Of a DNA stretch of 64,000 nt, positions 55,131-61,792 are shown piece by piece (position 1 is the first letter of the stretch; each line of letters starts with the position of its first letter). The notes beneath the pieces are model-generated. The model made no database searches and was not told where the DNA came from. It worked only from the letters and a program-made list of their open reading frames with translations. The stretch is from Christensenella sp. UBA6345 (GTDB lineage Bacteria > Bacillota > Clostridia > Christensenellales > UBA1242), in NCBI GenBank assembly GCA_002437945.1, contig DJSB01000033.1:18336-82335 (forward strand), written 5' to 3'. The position numbers were made by a program, and so were the translations under genes.

Positions 55131-55838
55131 TTAATCAACTAATTTTTTAACTTGGTCTAGTCCCAAATCAACTGGGGTTTCTCTACCAAACATTTCTACG
55201 ATAACACGACACTTATTGGCTTGATTATCAATACCTACTACAGTACCAACAAAGCCGTTAAGTGGTCCATCTAGAACTTCTACCTTATCATTCTCACGTA
55301 GGTCTGTATTAACCATAACAACTTTTTCAAGATGCATTTTTAATGTCTCTTCATCAGTTAATGGTAATGGACGACCTTTTGGTCCAACGAAACCAGTAAT
55401 ACCCCTTGTACGGGTAACTGCATGCCATATATCATCGCCATATATCATCTTAACATATACATAGCCTGGCATTAGTCTTCTAGATACAACTTTACGTTTA
55501 CCATTTTTTTCTTCAACAACATCTTCCATAGGGATAACAATGTCAAAGATACGTTCCTGTAAATTGTATTTATCAATAACAATTTCCAAGTTTTCTTTGG
55601 CTACGTTTTCATAGCCAGAGAATGTGTGCAAAACATACCATTTTGCTTCTTTTCTAGCATTTTCAATTCTAATCTGTTCTTCAGAAAGTTCTTGTGGTTG
55701 GGTTGGGTTGTTTGTTAATTGTGTATCAGAATCTACAGTATTAGATTCTTCAACTGGCATAGTGTCTGGAGTATTTTCAACTTCCATAGTTTCTACATTT
55801 TCAGTATCAACTTCGGTTAAGTCTTTTTCGTCTTCCAT
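55131..55838 (-). CDS. nusG: Transcription termination/antitermination factor NusG with acidic N-terminal extension
   Basis: 235 residues. The NGN domain starts near residue 66 (AKWYVLHTFSGYENVAKENL) and the KOW domain holds VEVLDGPLNGFVGTVVGID. NusG binds RNA polymerase and couples it to Rho or the ribosome. The first ~60 residues are acidic and Thr/Pro-rich (e.g. VDTENVETMEVENTPDTMP) and are absent from the ~177-residue Bacillus protein. 4 bases after secE. Confidence 0.97.
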   Translation of the reverse strand: MEDEKDLTEVDTENVETMEVENTPDTMPVEESNTVDSDTQLTNNPTQPQELSEEQIRIENARKEAKWYVLHTFSGYENVAKENLEIVIDKYNLQERIFDIVIPMEDVVEEKNGKRKVVSRRLMPGYVYVKMIYGDDIWHAVTRTRGITGFVGPKGRPLPLTDEETLKMHLEKVVMVNTDLRENDKVEVLDGPLNGFVGTVVGIDNQANKCRVIVEMFGRETPVDLGLDQVKKLVD

Positions 55839-55842
55839 ACTA

Positions 55843-56148
55843 CTAACCTGGGATTAGATTATATAGCATTGATAATAATTTATCAATACCAAACAAAACT
55901 AAAGTACAAACAACAACCACTGTTATAACTATACCTGTATTTTTACATACAGTACCGAAACTAGGCCAACTTACTTTCTTTAATTCTGACCAAGTTTCTT
56001 TAGTCTTTGTAACTACCGGATTAGGACCTTTCGATTTCTTTTTAGAATTCTTTTTTGCTGGTTTAGAAGGTTTAACGTCTTTAGAGTTTTTAGGCTCGTC
56101 AGGGGTAACTACTTCTACCTCAACATTTTCATTTTCTTTATTTGCCAT
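55843..56148 (-). CDS. secE: Protein translocase subunit SecE
   Basis: 101 residues. The C-terminal ~55 residues are the conserved SecE core (TWSELKKVSWPSFGTVCKNT, then one membrane helix VITVVVVCTLVLFGIDKLL). The first ~45 are charged, first acidic then Lys-rich, giving a longer protein than the ~60 of Bacillus. SecE clamps SecY. Between rpmG and nusG, the common order. Confidence 0.96.
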   Translation of the reverse strand: MANKENENVEVEVVTPDEPKNSKDVKPSKPAKKNSKKKSKGPNPVVTKTKETWSELKKVSWPSFGTVCKNTGIVITVVVVCTLVLFGIDKLLSMLYNLIPG

Positions 56149-56167
56149 ATTTGTTCCTCTCTAAAAA

Positions 56168-56317
56168 CTATTTTGTTTCTTTATGAAGAGTTGTCTTTTT
56201 ACAGAATTTGCAATATTTTTTGAATTCGATTCTGTTAGGGTCATTCTTTTTATTCTTTTGTGTTGCATAATTACGATTTTTGCATTCTGTACATTCAAGT
56301 ATAATATTTTCTCTCAT
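56168..56317 (-). CDS. rpmG: 50S ribosomal protein L33
   Basis: 49 residues read directly from the minus strand, starting [20 protein letters not shown] and ending [13 protein letters not shown]. Two CxxC pairs mark the zinc-binding form. TTGGAGGCCAACA precedes the ATG at 56317. First gene of the rpmG-secE-nusG-rplK-rplA operon; the tRNA-Trp often found here is absent. Confidence 0.96.
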   Translation of the reverse strand: MRENIILECTECKNRNYATQKNKKNDPNRIEFKKYCKFCKKTTLHKETK

Positions 56318-56345
56318 TGTTGGCCTCCAACTAATAATTTACGCT

Positions 56346-56375
56346 TAAAAAAATAGAGCGGAATGCTCTATTTAA
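56346..56375 (-). terminator. Terminator/attenuator between the ABC permease and rpmG
   Basis: AAATAGAGC-attcc-GCTCTATTTTTTT on the minus strand. It ends the ABC operon, but a promoter lies upstream of it, so it would also be in the leader of rpmG. Confidence 0.85.
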
Positions 56376-56390
56376 TTATTAACTACAAGT

Positions 56391-56419
56391 ATTATAATAT
56401 ATTAGATTAATATTTGCAA
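56391..56419 (-). promoter_or_regulatory. Sigma-A-type promoter of the rpmG-secE-nusG operon
   Basis: TTGCAA (56419-56414), 17-base spacer, TATAAT (56396-56391). The predicted start is near 56384, about 10 bases before the hairpin at 56375-56346. Confidence 0.7.
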
Positions 56420-56438
56420 GTACTTTTGTTAAATTTAA

Positions 56439-57269
56439 CTATATCAAATCGCTATTTTTGTAATTTTTTATACCCAAGTACAACAATACTGCTGGTACAA
56501 CAAACCAAATAGCAAAACTATAGTAATTAATCACTCCGTAGCCACTACCTACAATGTCACTAAATGTAACTGACAATGGAGATAAGCACTGGAATAATTT
56601 AAGAAGTGTGCCACTTAAAGTTAGACTTGCAAAGGTATAGAATACCAAAACAATAAGCATAGCATATATAATATTAAATTTACGTTTACCTAATAATGCT
56701 AATGCAAAACTAAATACGCCTATCTGAATAGTAGCGACAATAGTAAATAAATAATATCCTAGGAAATTGATAAACTTAAATTGTCCATTACCCCAAATAA
56801 GTAATGCAATTAAGCCAAATAATGCACATACAGTATTAAATATAACAAGGTTAATAACAAGTCTTAAAAGTTTATTAAGTACGATTTTTGTACGGCTTGC
56901 ATTCTGGGTATAAAGCAACTCATAACTACCATCTTTAAAGTTGTTATTGATTAATTTACAACCTAGTCCGGCTGCATACAAGCCACCAAAGAATGCCCAT
57001 ACTTGGGCTGCTTGGGCACTAAAATATGTACCAATACTCATATTGCCCAATACTTCTAGAATTTCTTTTATAGATTGGTCACCATCAAAATATTTTAATA
57101 ATCCATTTAGAATATTATCCATGTATGGGAACAAGGCTATATTTATAAACAATAGAACTGAAGCAATCAAACTAATAAATATTAATGCTTTATAATTTAA
57201 TTTACGTTCTAACCTAAATAATGGCGATAATTTGGTTGTTTTTTCATGTCTTATATCACTTAATTTCAT
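56439..57269 (-). CDS. ABC transporter permease
   Basis: 276 residues with six hydrophobic segments (first at ~28-50, last at ~250-268), the layout of ABC-2-type permeases. A basic N-terminus (MKLSDIRHEKTTKLSPLFRL) precedes them. The ATG at 57269 was chosen because TGGGGGTATG lies before it; an ATG 15 bases earlier overlaps the ATPase stop (TAATG). With the upstream ATPase it forms an exporter of unknown substrate, of a type often linked to antibiotic or cell-wall stress. Confidence 0.85.
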   Translation of the reverse strand: MKLSDIRHEKTTKLSPLFRLERKLNYKALIFISLIASVLLFINIALFPYMDNILNGLLKYFDGDQSIKEILEVLGNMSIGTYFSAQAAQVWAFFGGLYAAGLGCKLINNNFKDGSYELLYTQNASRTKIVLNKLLRLVINLVIFNTVCALFGLIALLIWGNGQFKFINFLGYYLFTIVATIQIGVFSFALALLGKRKFNIIYAMLIVLVFYTFASLTLSGTLLKLFQCLSPLSVTFSDIVGSGYGVINYYSFAIWFVVPAVLLYLGIKNYKNSDLI

Positions 57270-57283
57270 CTTACATACCCCCA

Positions 57284-58150
57284 TTATTCATAGAAATGAA
57301 GAAACATTTCTTCAAGTCCCGCATCTTCAATACTAATATTGGTTACATCTATACTGTTAAGATATTTAACCAATTTTTTCATTTCGCCATTGTAATTAAA
57401 CTTAATGTAATTATTCTCTCTCCTTACATTGCTTACACCGCTTAATGTAATCTCTGGAGATGAATAGTCTGTTTCGATAGTAACAATCTTTAATCTCTTT
57501 GTCTTTAATTGTTCCATCTCTTCTATAGCAATTATCTTACCAGCCTTTATTATAGCCACTCTATCACACAATCTTTGAATATCAGTAAGTGTATGTGAAG
57601 AAATAAGTATACTTGCACCACGTTTTTTCTCTTCGTCCATAAGTTCAAAGAATTTAAGTTTGATTAATGGATCAAGTCCAAAAGTAGGTTCGTCCAATAC
57701 AATAAGTTTTGGACTCGATAAAAGTGCCATAACGATACACATTTTCTTTTTATTACCTAAAGATAATTCGCTGGCTTTTCTAGTTAAATTAAGTTCTAGT
57801 TTTGTAGCCAAATAATCTATACGGTCATAACTAACCTTTTTCATATCTGCTACAAATTTTAAGTTTTCGGCAACAGTTAAATTGGGGAAGAAACTTGGTT
57901 CGCCACCAGCATAGCCCAATTCGACACGAGCGGTATCCCCTTCTTTAAATGCATTGCGATTAATTATAGCAACTTCGCCACTGTCTGGTTTTAGAAGTCC
58001 TACTATTGCACGTATGGTAGTAGTTTTACCAGCACCATTAGGCCCTATAAAACCTACAATTTCGCCTTCTTTAACATTAAAGGTTACGTCTTCGACACCC
58101 ACATTCTTGCCATAGTATTTCTTTAAATTATTTACTTCGCAAGGTATCAT
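57284..58150 (-). CDS. ABC transporter ATP-binding protein
   Basis: 288 residues with Walker A GPNGAGKTTTIRAIVG (~35-50), signature LSLGNKKKMCIVMALLSSP, Walker B KLIVLDEPTFGLDP and switch SSHTL. The C-terminal ~70 residues are an accessory domain. It is of the ABC-2/YtrB-CcmA-like group. AAGGAGTAATT precedes the start. The promoter carries a palindrome over its -10. Confidence 0.95.
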   Translation of the reverse strand: MIPCEVNNLKKYYGKNVGVEDVTFNVKEGEIVGFIGPNGAGKTTTIRAIVGLLKPDSGEVAIINRNAFKEGDTARVELGYAGGEPSFFPNLTVAENLKFVADMKKVSYDRIDYLATKLELNLTRKASELSLGNKKKMCIVMALLSSPKLIVLDEPTFGLDPLIKLKFFELMDEEKKRGASILISSHTLTDIQRLCDRVAIIKAGKIIAIEEMEQLKTKRLKIVTIETDYSSPEITLSGVSNVRRENNYIKFNYNGEMKKLVKYLNSIDVTNISIEDAGLEEMFLHFYE

Positions 58151-58179
58151 AATTACTCCTTAATAATAAATATTTAATA

Positions 58180-58195
58180 TATCATATATATGATA
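58180..58195. promoter_or_regulatory. Palindromic operator over the -10 of the ABC operon
   Basis: TATCATATATATGATA is a perfect 16-bp palindrome covering the -10. A related palindrome lies in the divergent promoter at 58323-58338. Confidence 0.55.
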
Positions 58196-58218
58196 CTATA
58201 TTTTTTATGCTTTTGCAA
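58190..58218 (-). promoter_or_regulatory. Sigma-A-type promoter of the ABC transporter operon
   Basis: TTGCAA (58218-58213), 17-base spacer, TATCAT (58195-58190), 40 bases upstream of the ATPase start. Confidence 0.7.
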
Positions 58219-58315
58219 TAATTGTTAAAAATTATCTTAAACTTTGTTAAGATACAACCATATAATCACTAGTAAAAATTGTTGATTAATTTACATATTT
58301 TTTTCAAGTTGGGTC

Positions 58316-58343
58316 TTTACAAATCATATATTTATGATATACT
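58316..58343 (+). promoter_or_regulatory. Promoter with palindromic operator upstream of the gene at 58373
   Basis: TTTACA (58316-58321), 16-base spacer, TATACT (58338-58343). The spacer contains ATCATATATTTATGAT (58323-58338), a perfect palindrome similar to the one at 58180-58195. Confidence 0.65.
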
Positions 58344-58372
58344 ATTACTGATAAAATTAGAGAGGTGTTGTG

Positions 58373-59188
58373 ATGGCAACTTATGCTGAAATAGAAAATA
58401 GAAGAAAACGCAAGCACTATATAACATATGAATATAAAAAAATGGGTGAATCCTACAAGGATGAATACAATATTGACCTTAACGTTGCAAAATATCTTGT
58501 AATAAATATTGATACAGATGCAGATAAATCCAAAATCTTAACAGAGAATGCTGAAAACCATGTATATAGCAAAATGGATTTTGTTCCACAACCAAGTTTT
58601 AAGACAGTAGAAACCATATTGAAACAACACAATATGTCACAAAACATTATAGATTATTTCAAATGCAATATGTCGATTGGTAATGGAATTGAAGACACTG
58701 TATGTAAAAACTTATTATCCGCAATGGGTAATCATGACTTTCAGACAATACTTAATGACCTTGGTCCAGCATGCAGAGATAAGGCAAAAATGTCAGAAAT
58801 GTTACAAACTTTAACCGAACAAGCCAATGCTGCCGCAATTAATGGATTATTTTCAAAACTATTCCAAAAAGTAAGTCTCGTAGGTGCAACATCTAAAGGA
58901 GATTTCAATAAAATATCCCCTACAATAGTGAACTATATAACTAATTTATATAAAAGAATTGTCTTTGGAGATAGCAAGAGACGTACAGCACCAATAGATA
59001 TACCTAATGATCCTTCTAGAGTTTTTACATTAATTCCTAGACTAAACGAAGAAATGCGTAAGATTGATGCTAGGGGGTATCATGATTTATCAGACAAACA
59101 AATTATGGAAAATTTAATAATGCCATTTGAAACAATACTTAACAAAACTTTAGATCAACAAAAAGCAAATGGTAAAAGTAAAAAGTAA
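58373..59188 (+). CDS. Uncharacterised 271-residue protein
   Basis: No family recognised. Soluble, mostly helical, with basic ends (NRRKRKHYITYEYKKMGESY at the start, QQKANGKSKK at the end) and a central helical region (SEMLQTLTEQANAAAINGLF). No signal peptide or membrane segment. The ATG at 58373 follows AGAGGTGTTGTG; a GTG codon just before it is probably not used. Its promoter shares a palindrome with the divergent ABC operon. It is convergent with the two-gene modules described below, but no sequence similarity to them was seen. Confidence 0.7.
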   Translation: MATYAEIENRRKRKHYITYEYKKMGESYKDEYNIDLNVAKYLVINIDTDADKSKILTENAENHVYSKMDFVPQPSFKTVETILKQHNMSQNIIDYFKCNMSIGNGIEDTVCKNLLSAMGNHDFQTILNDLGPACRDKAKMSEMLQTLTEQANAAAINGLFSKLFQKVSLVGATSKGDFNKISPTIVNYITNLYKRIVFGDSKRRTAPIDIPNDPSRVFTLIPRLNEEMRKIDARGYHDLSDKQIMENLIMPFETILNKTLDQQKANGKSKK

Positions 59189-59195
59189 AAAGTAA

Positions 59196-59231
59196 AAAAC
59201 ACACATAGTAATTAATACTATGTGTGTTTTA
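59196..59231. terminator. Terminator of the gene at 58373
   Basis: AAAAAACACACATAGTA-attaa-TACTATGTGTGTTTT, 10 bases after the stop. A short tandem repeat of AAAAAGT overlaps the stop codon (about 59176-59196). Confidence 0.88.
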
Positions 59232-59245
59232 TTCTATTATAACTT

Positions 59246-59273
59246 AAAAAATCTCCATATGGAGATTTTTTTA
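59246..59273 (-). terminator. Terminator of two-gene module B
   Basis: AAAAAATCTCC-ATAT-GGAGATTTTTTT, immediately beyond the stop of the small gene of module B. Confidence 0.9.
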
Positions 59274-59274
59274 G

Positions 59275-59736
59275 TTAAATTTTACCATATACAATTGCAT
59301 CATAAACTGAACCAGAAAGTGCATTAAAATTATCCACTGAAAGAGTACCATAATTTTTAATAGTACCATCTCTAAATCTTTCCATAAAATTCTTAACAAT
59401 TTTACCATCTTTTTCAACAAGTGTATAGGTAAATAGACGTACTTCATCTGGCTTTAAAGCAACAGAAACAAATGAGGAATCACCAACTCTATTAACAAAT
59501 TTAGGGTTGTATCCAACACATAATATTAAATATTCAGTTGAAGTATCATCATACATATATGTATCAACAGGCGGATGAATTACTTTTACATTAGCACCTT
59601 CCATAATACGTAAAGATAGTCCTTCATAACATATACTGAAATTTTTATGATCTTGATTTGTTAAACTGTAAAATGATTCTTTATACTCGTCAAAATAAGT
59701 GAAGAAATTATTAATTATTAATTGATTATATGTCAT
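59275..59736 (-). CDS. Small protein of two-gene module B (153 residues, unknown)
   Basis: No family recognised. Starts MTYNQLIINNFFTYFDEYKE and is paralogous to the small protein of module A (both start MTYN, both contain FVNRxxDS followed by alternating strands and a second helical end: FVNRVGDSSFVSVALKPDEV here). Predicted alpha/beta, cytosolic, no signal. AGGAGAATAACAT precedes the start. It is 47 bases after its large partner and is followed by a terminator, so the pair is one operon. Confidence 0.75.
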   Translation of the reverse strand: MTYNQLIINNFFTYFDEYKESFYSLTNQDHKNFSICYEGLSLRIMEGANVKVIHPPVDTYMYDDTSTEYLILCVGYNPKFVNRVGDSSFVSVALKPDEVRLFTYTLVEKDGKIVKNFMERFRDGTIKNYGTLSVDNFNALSGSVYDAIVYGKI

Positions 59737-59783
59737 ATGTTATTCTCCTATATTTTTCAAATAAGTAAATTGAATTTTTATAT

Positions 59784-61121
59784 TTATGTTAAAAGTTCAC
59801 TATATTTCACAGGTTTTGATTTCAACTTATTCTCCTGACTACATTCTTCAGTACTACCTGGATTATTTGTTGGACCACCTATTGCATCTTTAGTTAATGG
59901 AGTCTTTCCCCCAGCAACAGCATATGGATTATTAACTGAAGTTGGAGCATTGTTAGATGCTTCATTATTATTATTACCCTTTGTAGAAGCATGTGTAGTT
60001 TCTTTAGATGGTGAAAAATCTCTAACAATTGAAGGTTCTGATTTTCTTGATGGTATATCAACTTTAGTAGTAGCACTAGATTGGTTACCACTAACAATAC
60101 CTTGTCCCATACCACTATCTTTAGTTTTTACCTTGGTAGCAATATCTTTAAGTTTATCTTTAATATTATTAGCCACTTGTTCTTGGTTGGCTTCTTTAAC
60201 AACCACATCTTCGTCACTCTTTCTAGCAAGATTGACATCGTGTAAAGGTTCGGCTAAAGAGTCTTTCATACGTTTTGGCACTGCATCAAGAACTTTTTTC
60301 TTTGCTGTCTCATCTATACGAGCCGCACCAGCAATAAATATACCCAAAATAGGAAGCAAACGTTGTTTGAAATCTTTTTCTTGTTCGGCATATTCGTCAA
60401 GTCCATACAAATCTTCAAATGCTTTATCTAACAACTCATTCATTGCTTTATAGTTAACTACTTTTTTAGATTTTTTATCTAGCAAAAAGAAGTCTGATAT
60501 ATTGTTAAATTCATTATTAAAAATTTCTAGAATCTTTTTTGTGTATGGATTATTCATAGTCTTAAGCAAGTTAACACGTTGAGTAAAGAAGTCTTCATAC
60601 ATAATATTGTAACTATCTGCACTTAAGTTGTCCAAATATCCCAACAACACATTACGTTTTGCTATATATTGGTCATCAACATCTTTACGTTCTTGTCCAG
60701 AATCATCTTCATTAATAGTAACATTAAATTTCTTTAATGCTCTATCAACAAAGTCAGGAGTTATCTCACTAGTAAATTTACTAATAGGTGTCTTGATAAC
60801 ATTAACCATACGACCACCTTGTTTAGGCACTCCTTCTAATACACACAACTCGGCAACTGCAAGTTGACTTGCAGTATTCTTTTTAAAAGAAATTTCAAAG
60901 TCTATAGTCTGACCACTACTAGTTTTAGTAGAACAAAAAATATCGTTATTATAGGATTCTTTTTTACTTTTAGTAAAGTCTACTAATTCTTGTGCAACTT
61001 TTTTATTAATAACATAAACACCTTTTGCGTTATAGTCACCAAAAAGTTTATTTTGGATAACATCTACTCTTTGAGTAGTATATTCGTCAAAGGTCTCTGC
61101 CCTTTTAAATTTTGGAGCCAT
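59784..61121 (-). CDS. Large protein of two-gene module B (445 residues, unknown)
   Basis: No family recognised. Residues ~10-245 are clearly related to the large protein of module A: both have VDVIQNKLxGDYN, KKESYNxDIFCxxKT, IDFxIS and LEGVxKQGGxxVNxI, then NYKAMNELLDKAFED near 225-240. After ~245 the two diverge. Here a helical stretch (PILGIFIAGAARIDETAKKK) is followed by a Ser/Thr/Asn-rich, probably disordered tail. No signal peptide or clear membrane helix. The ATG at 61121 has TAGGGGGAATGTAT upstream; an ATG two codons earlier is closer to that SD. Own promoter at 61149-61177. Confidence 0.78.
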   Translation of the reverse strand: MAPKFKRAETFDEYTTQRVDVIQNKLFGDYNAKGVYVINKKVAQELVDFTKSKKESYNNDIFCSTKTSSGQTIDFEISFKKNTASQLAVAELCVLEGVPKQGGRMVNVIKTPISKFTSEITPDFVDRALKKFNVTINEDDSGQERKDVDDQYIAKRNVLLGYLDNLSADSYNIMYEDFFTQRVNLLKTMNNPYTKKILEIFNNEFNNISDFFLLDKKSKKVVNYKAMNELLDKAFEDLYGLDEYAEQEKDFKQRLLPILGIFIAGAARIDETAKKKVLDAVPKRMKDSLAEPLHDVNLARKSDEDVVVKEANQEQVANNIKDKLKDIATKVKTKDSGMGQGIVSGNQSSATTKVDIPSRKSEPSIVRDFSPSKETTHASTKGNNNNEASNNAPTSVNNPYAVAGGKTPLTKDAIGGPTNNPGSTEECSQENKLKSKPVKYSELLT

Positions 61122-61148
61122 ATACATTCCCCCTACAATACTAATTAT

Positions 61149-61177
61149 ATTATATCAAATATCAAACATATTTACAA
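61149..61177 (-). promoter_or_regulatory. Sigma-A-type promoter of two-gene module B
   Basis: TTGTAA (61177-61172), 17-base spacer, TATAAT (61154-61149). It lies just beyond the terminator of module A, so the modules are separately transcribed. Confidence 0.75.
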
Positions 61178-61213
61178 TTATTAATTTGTTTTATTATAAA
61201 AAATTTGTTAACA

Positions 61214-61262
61214 AAAAAGCAATACCAATTTTTGCCAAATAAAGGCATTAATTAGTATTGCT
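61214..61262 (-). terminator. Terminator of two-gene module A
   Basis: On the minus strand AAGCAATAC...GTATTGCTT forms the outer stem with an inner TGCC-tttattt-GGCA, followed by TTTTTTG. 28 bases beyond the stop of the small gene of module A. Confidence 0.88.
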
Positions 61263-61289
61263 TGGTAAGTACAAAATATACTTTAATAT

Positions 61290-61784
61290 TTATATGTCAA
61301 AATCATCATATGATGGTTTTAAAGCCTTATCAACAGCAACAGCAAATGATTCAGGGCAAACAATGTCTAATTTATAAAGCGTAACTGATTTTTGATATAG
61401 TTTTTGTTCTATAACAAAATATTTAATATCACTCTTATCTTCTTCTTGAAAAATCTGTTTAAGTGCAAATACTCTAAAATTTTGTTGTTTGTCAATACAT
61501 ATAGCAATCATAAGACTATCTAGTTGTCTATTAACAAACTTATCTTCAAAGGTTACAATAGCCATAACATAATCCGGATTAGTAGGAATAGCATGTTGTA
61601 CCGACTTAACAGGTAACTTAATGTTCTTTAAGCCATTTTTTAAGAATATTTCTTTAGAAATTTCATTTTCTAAAGCACTTTTTAATTTTTCAGTATTTAC
61701 AAAGGTTTCGTTACAAAATTTGTTTTTGTCACAATATGTTAAACCTTTTAAAAATTCATTTACAAATAAATAATTATATGTCAT
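61290..61784 (-). CDS. Small protein of two-gene module A (164 residues, unknown)
   Basis: No family recognised. Starts MTYNYLFVNEFLKGLTYCDK and shares FVNRxxDS (here FVNRQLDSLMIAICIDKQQN) with the small protein of module B. Predicted alpha/beta and cytosolic. The ATG at 61784 lies 8 bases after the stop of the large gene, and the SD GGGGG follows directly on that stop codon, which suggests coupled translation and a fixed ratio of the two proteins. Confidence 0.78.
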   Translation of the reverse strand: MTYNYLFVNEFLKGLTYCDKNKFCNETFVNTEKLKSALENEISKEIFLKNGLKNIKLPVKSVQHAIPTNPDYVMAIVTFEDKFVNRQLDSLMIAICIDKQQNFRVFALKQIFQEEDKSDIKYFVIEQKLYQKSVTLYKLDIVCPESFAVAVDKALKPSYDDFDI

Positions 61785-61792
61785 TATACCCC

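Noticed and set aside
56149..56345. tRNA-Trp commonly found near rpmG-secE
   Set aside because: The rpmG-secE gap is only 19 bases and no cloverleaf is present upstream of rpmG.
59950..60453. A 167-codon plus-strand frame opposite the module B large gene
   Set aside because: Antisense to a frame with clear paralogy; no ribosome binding site.
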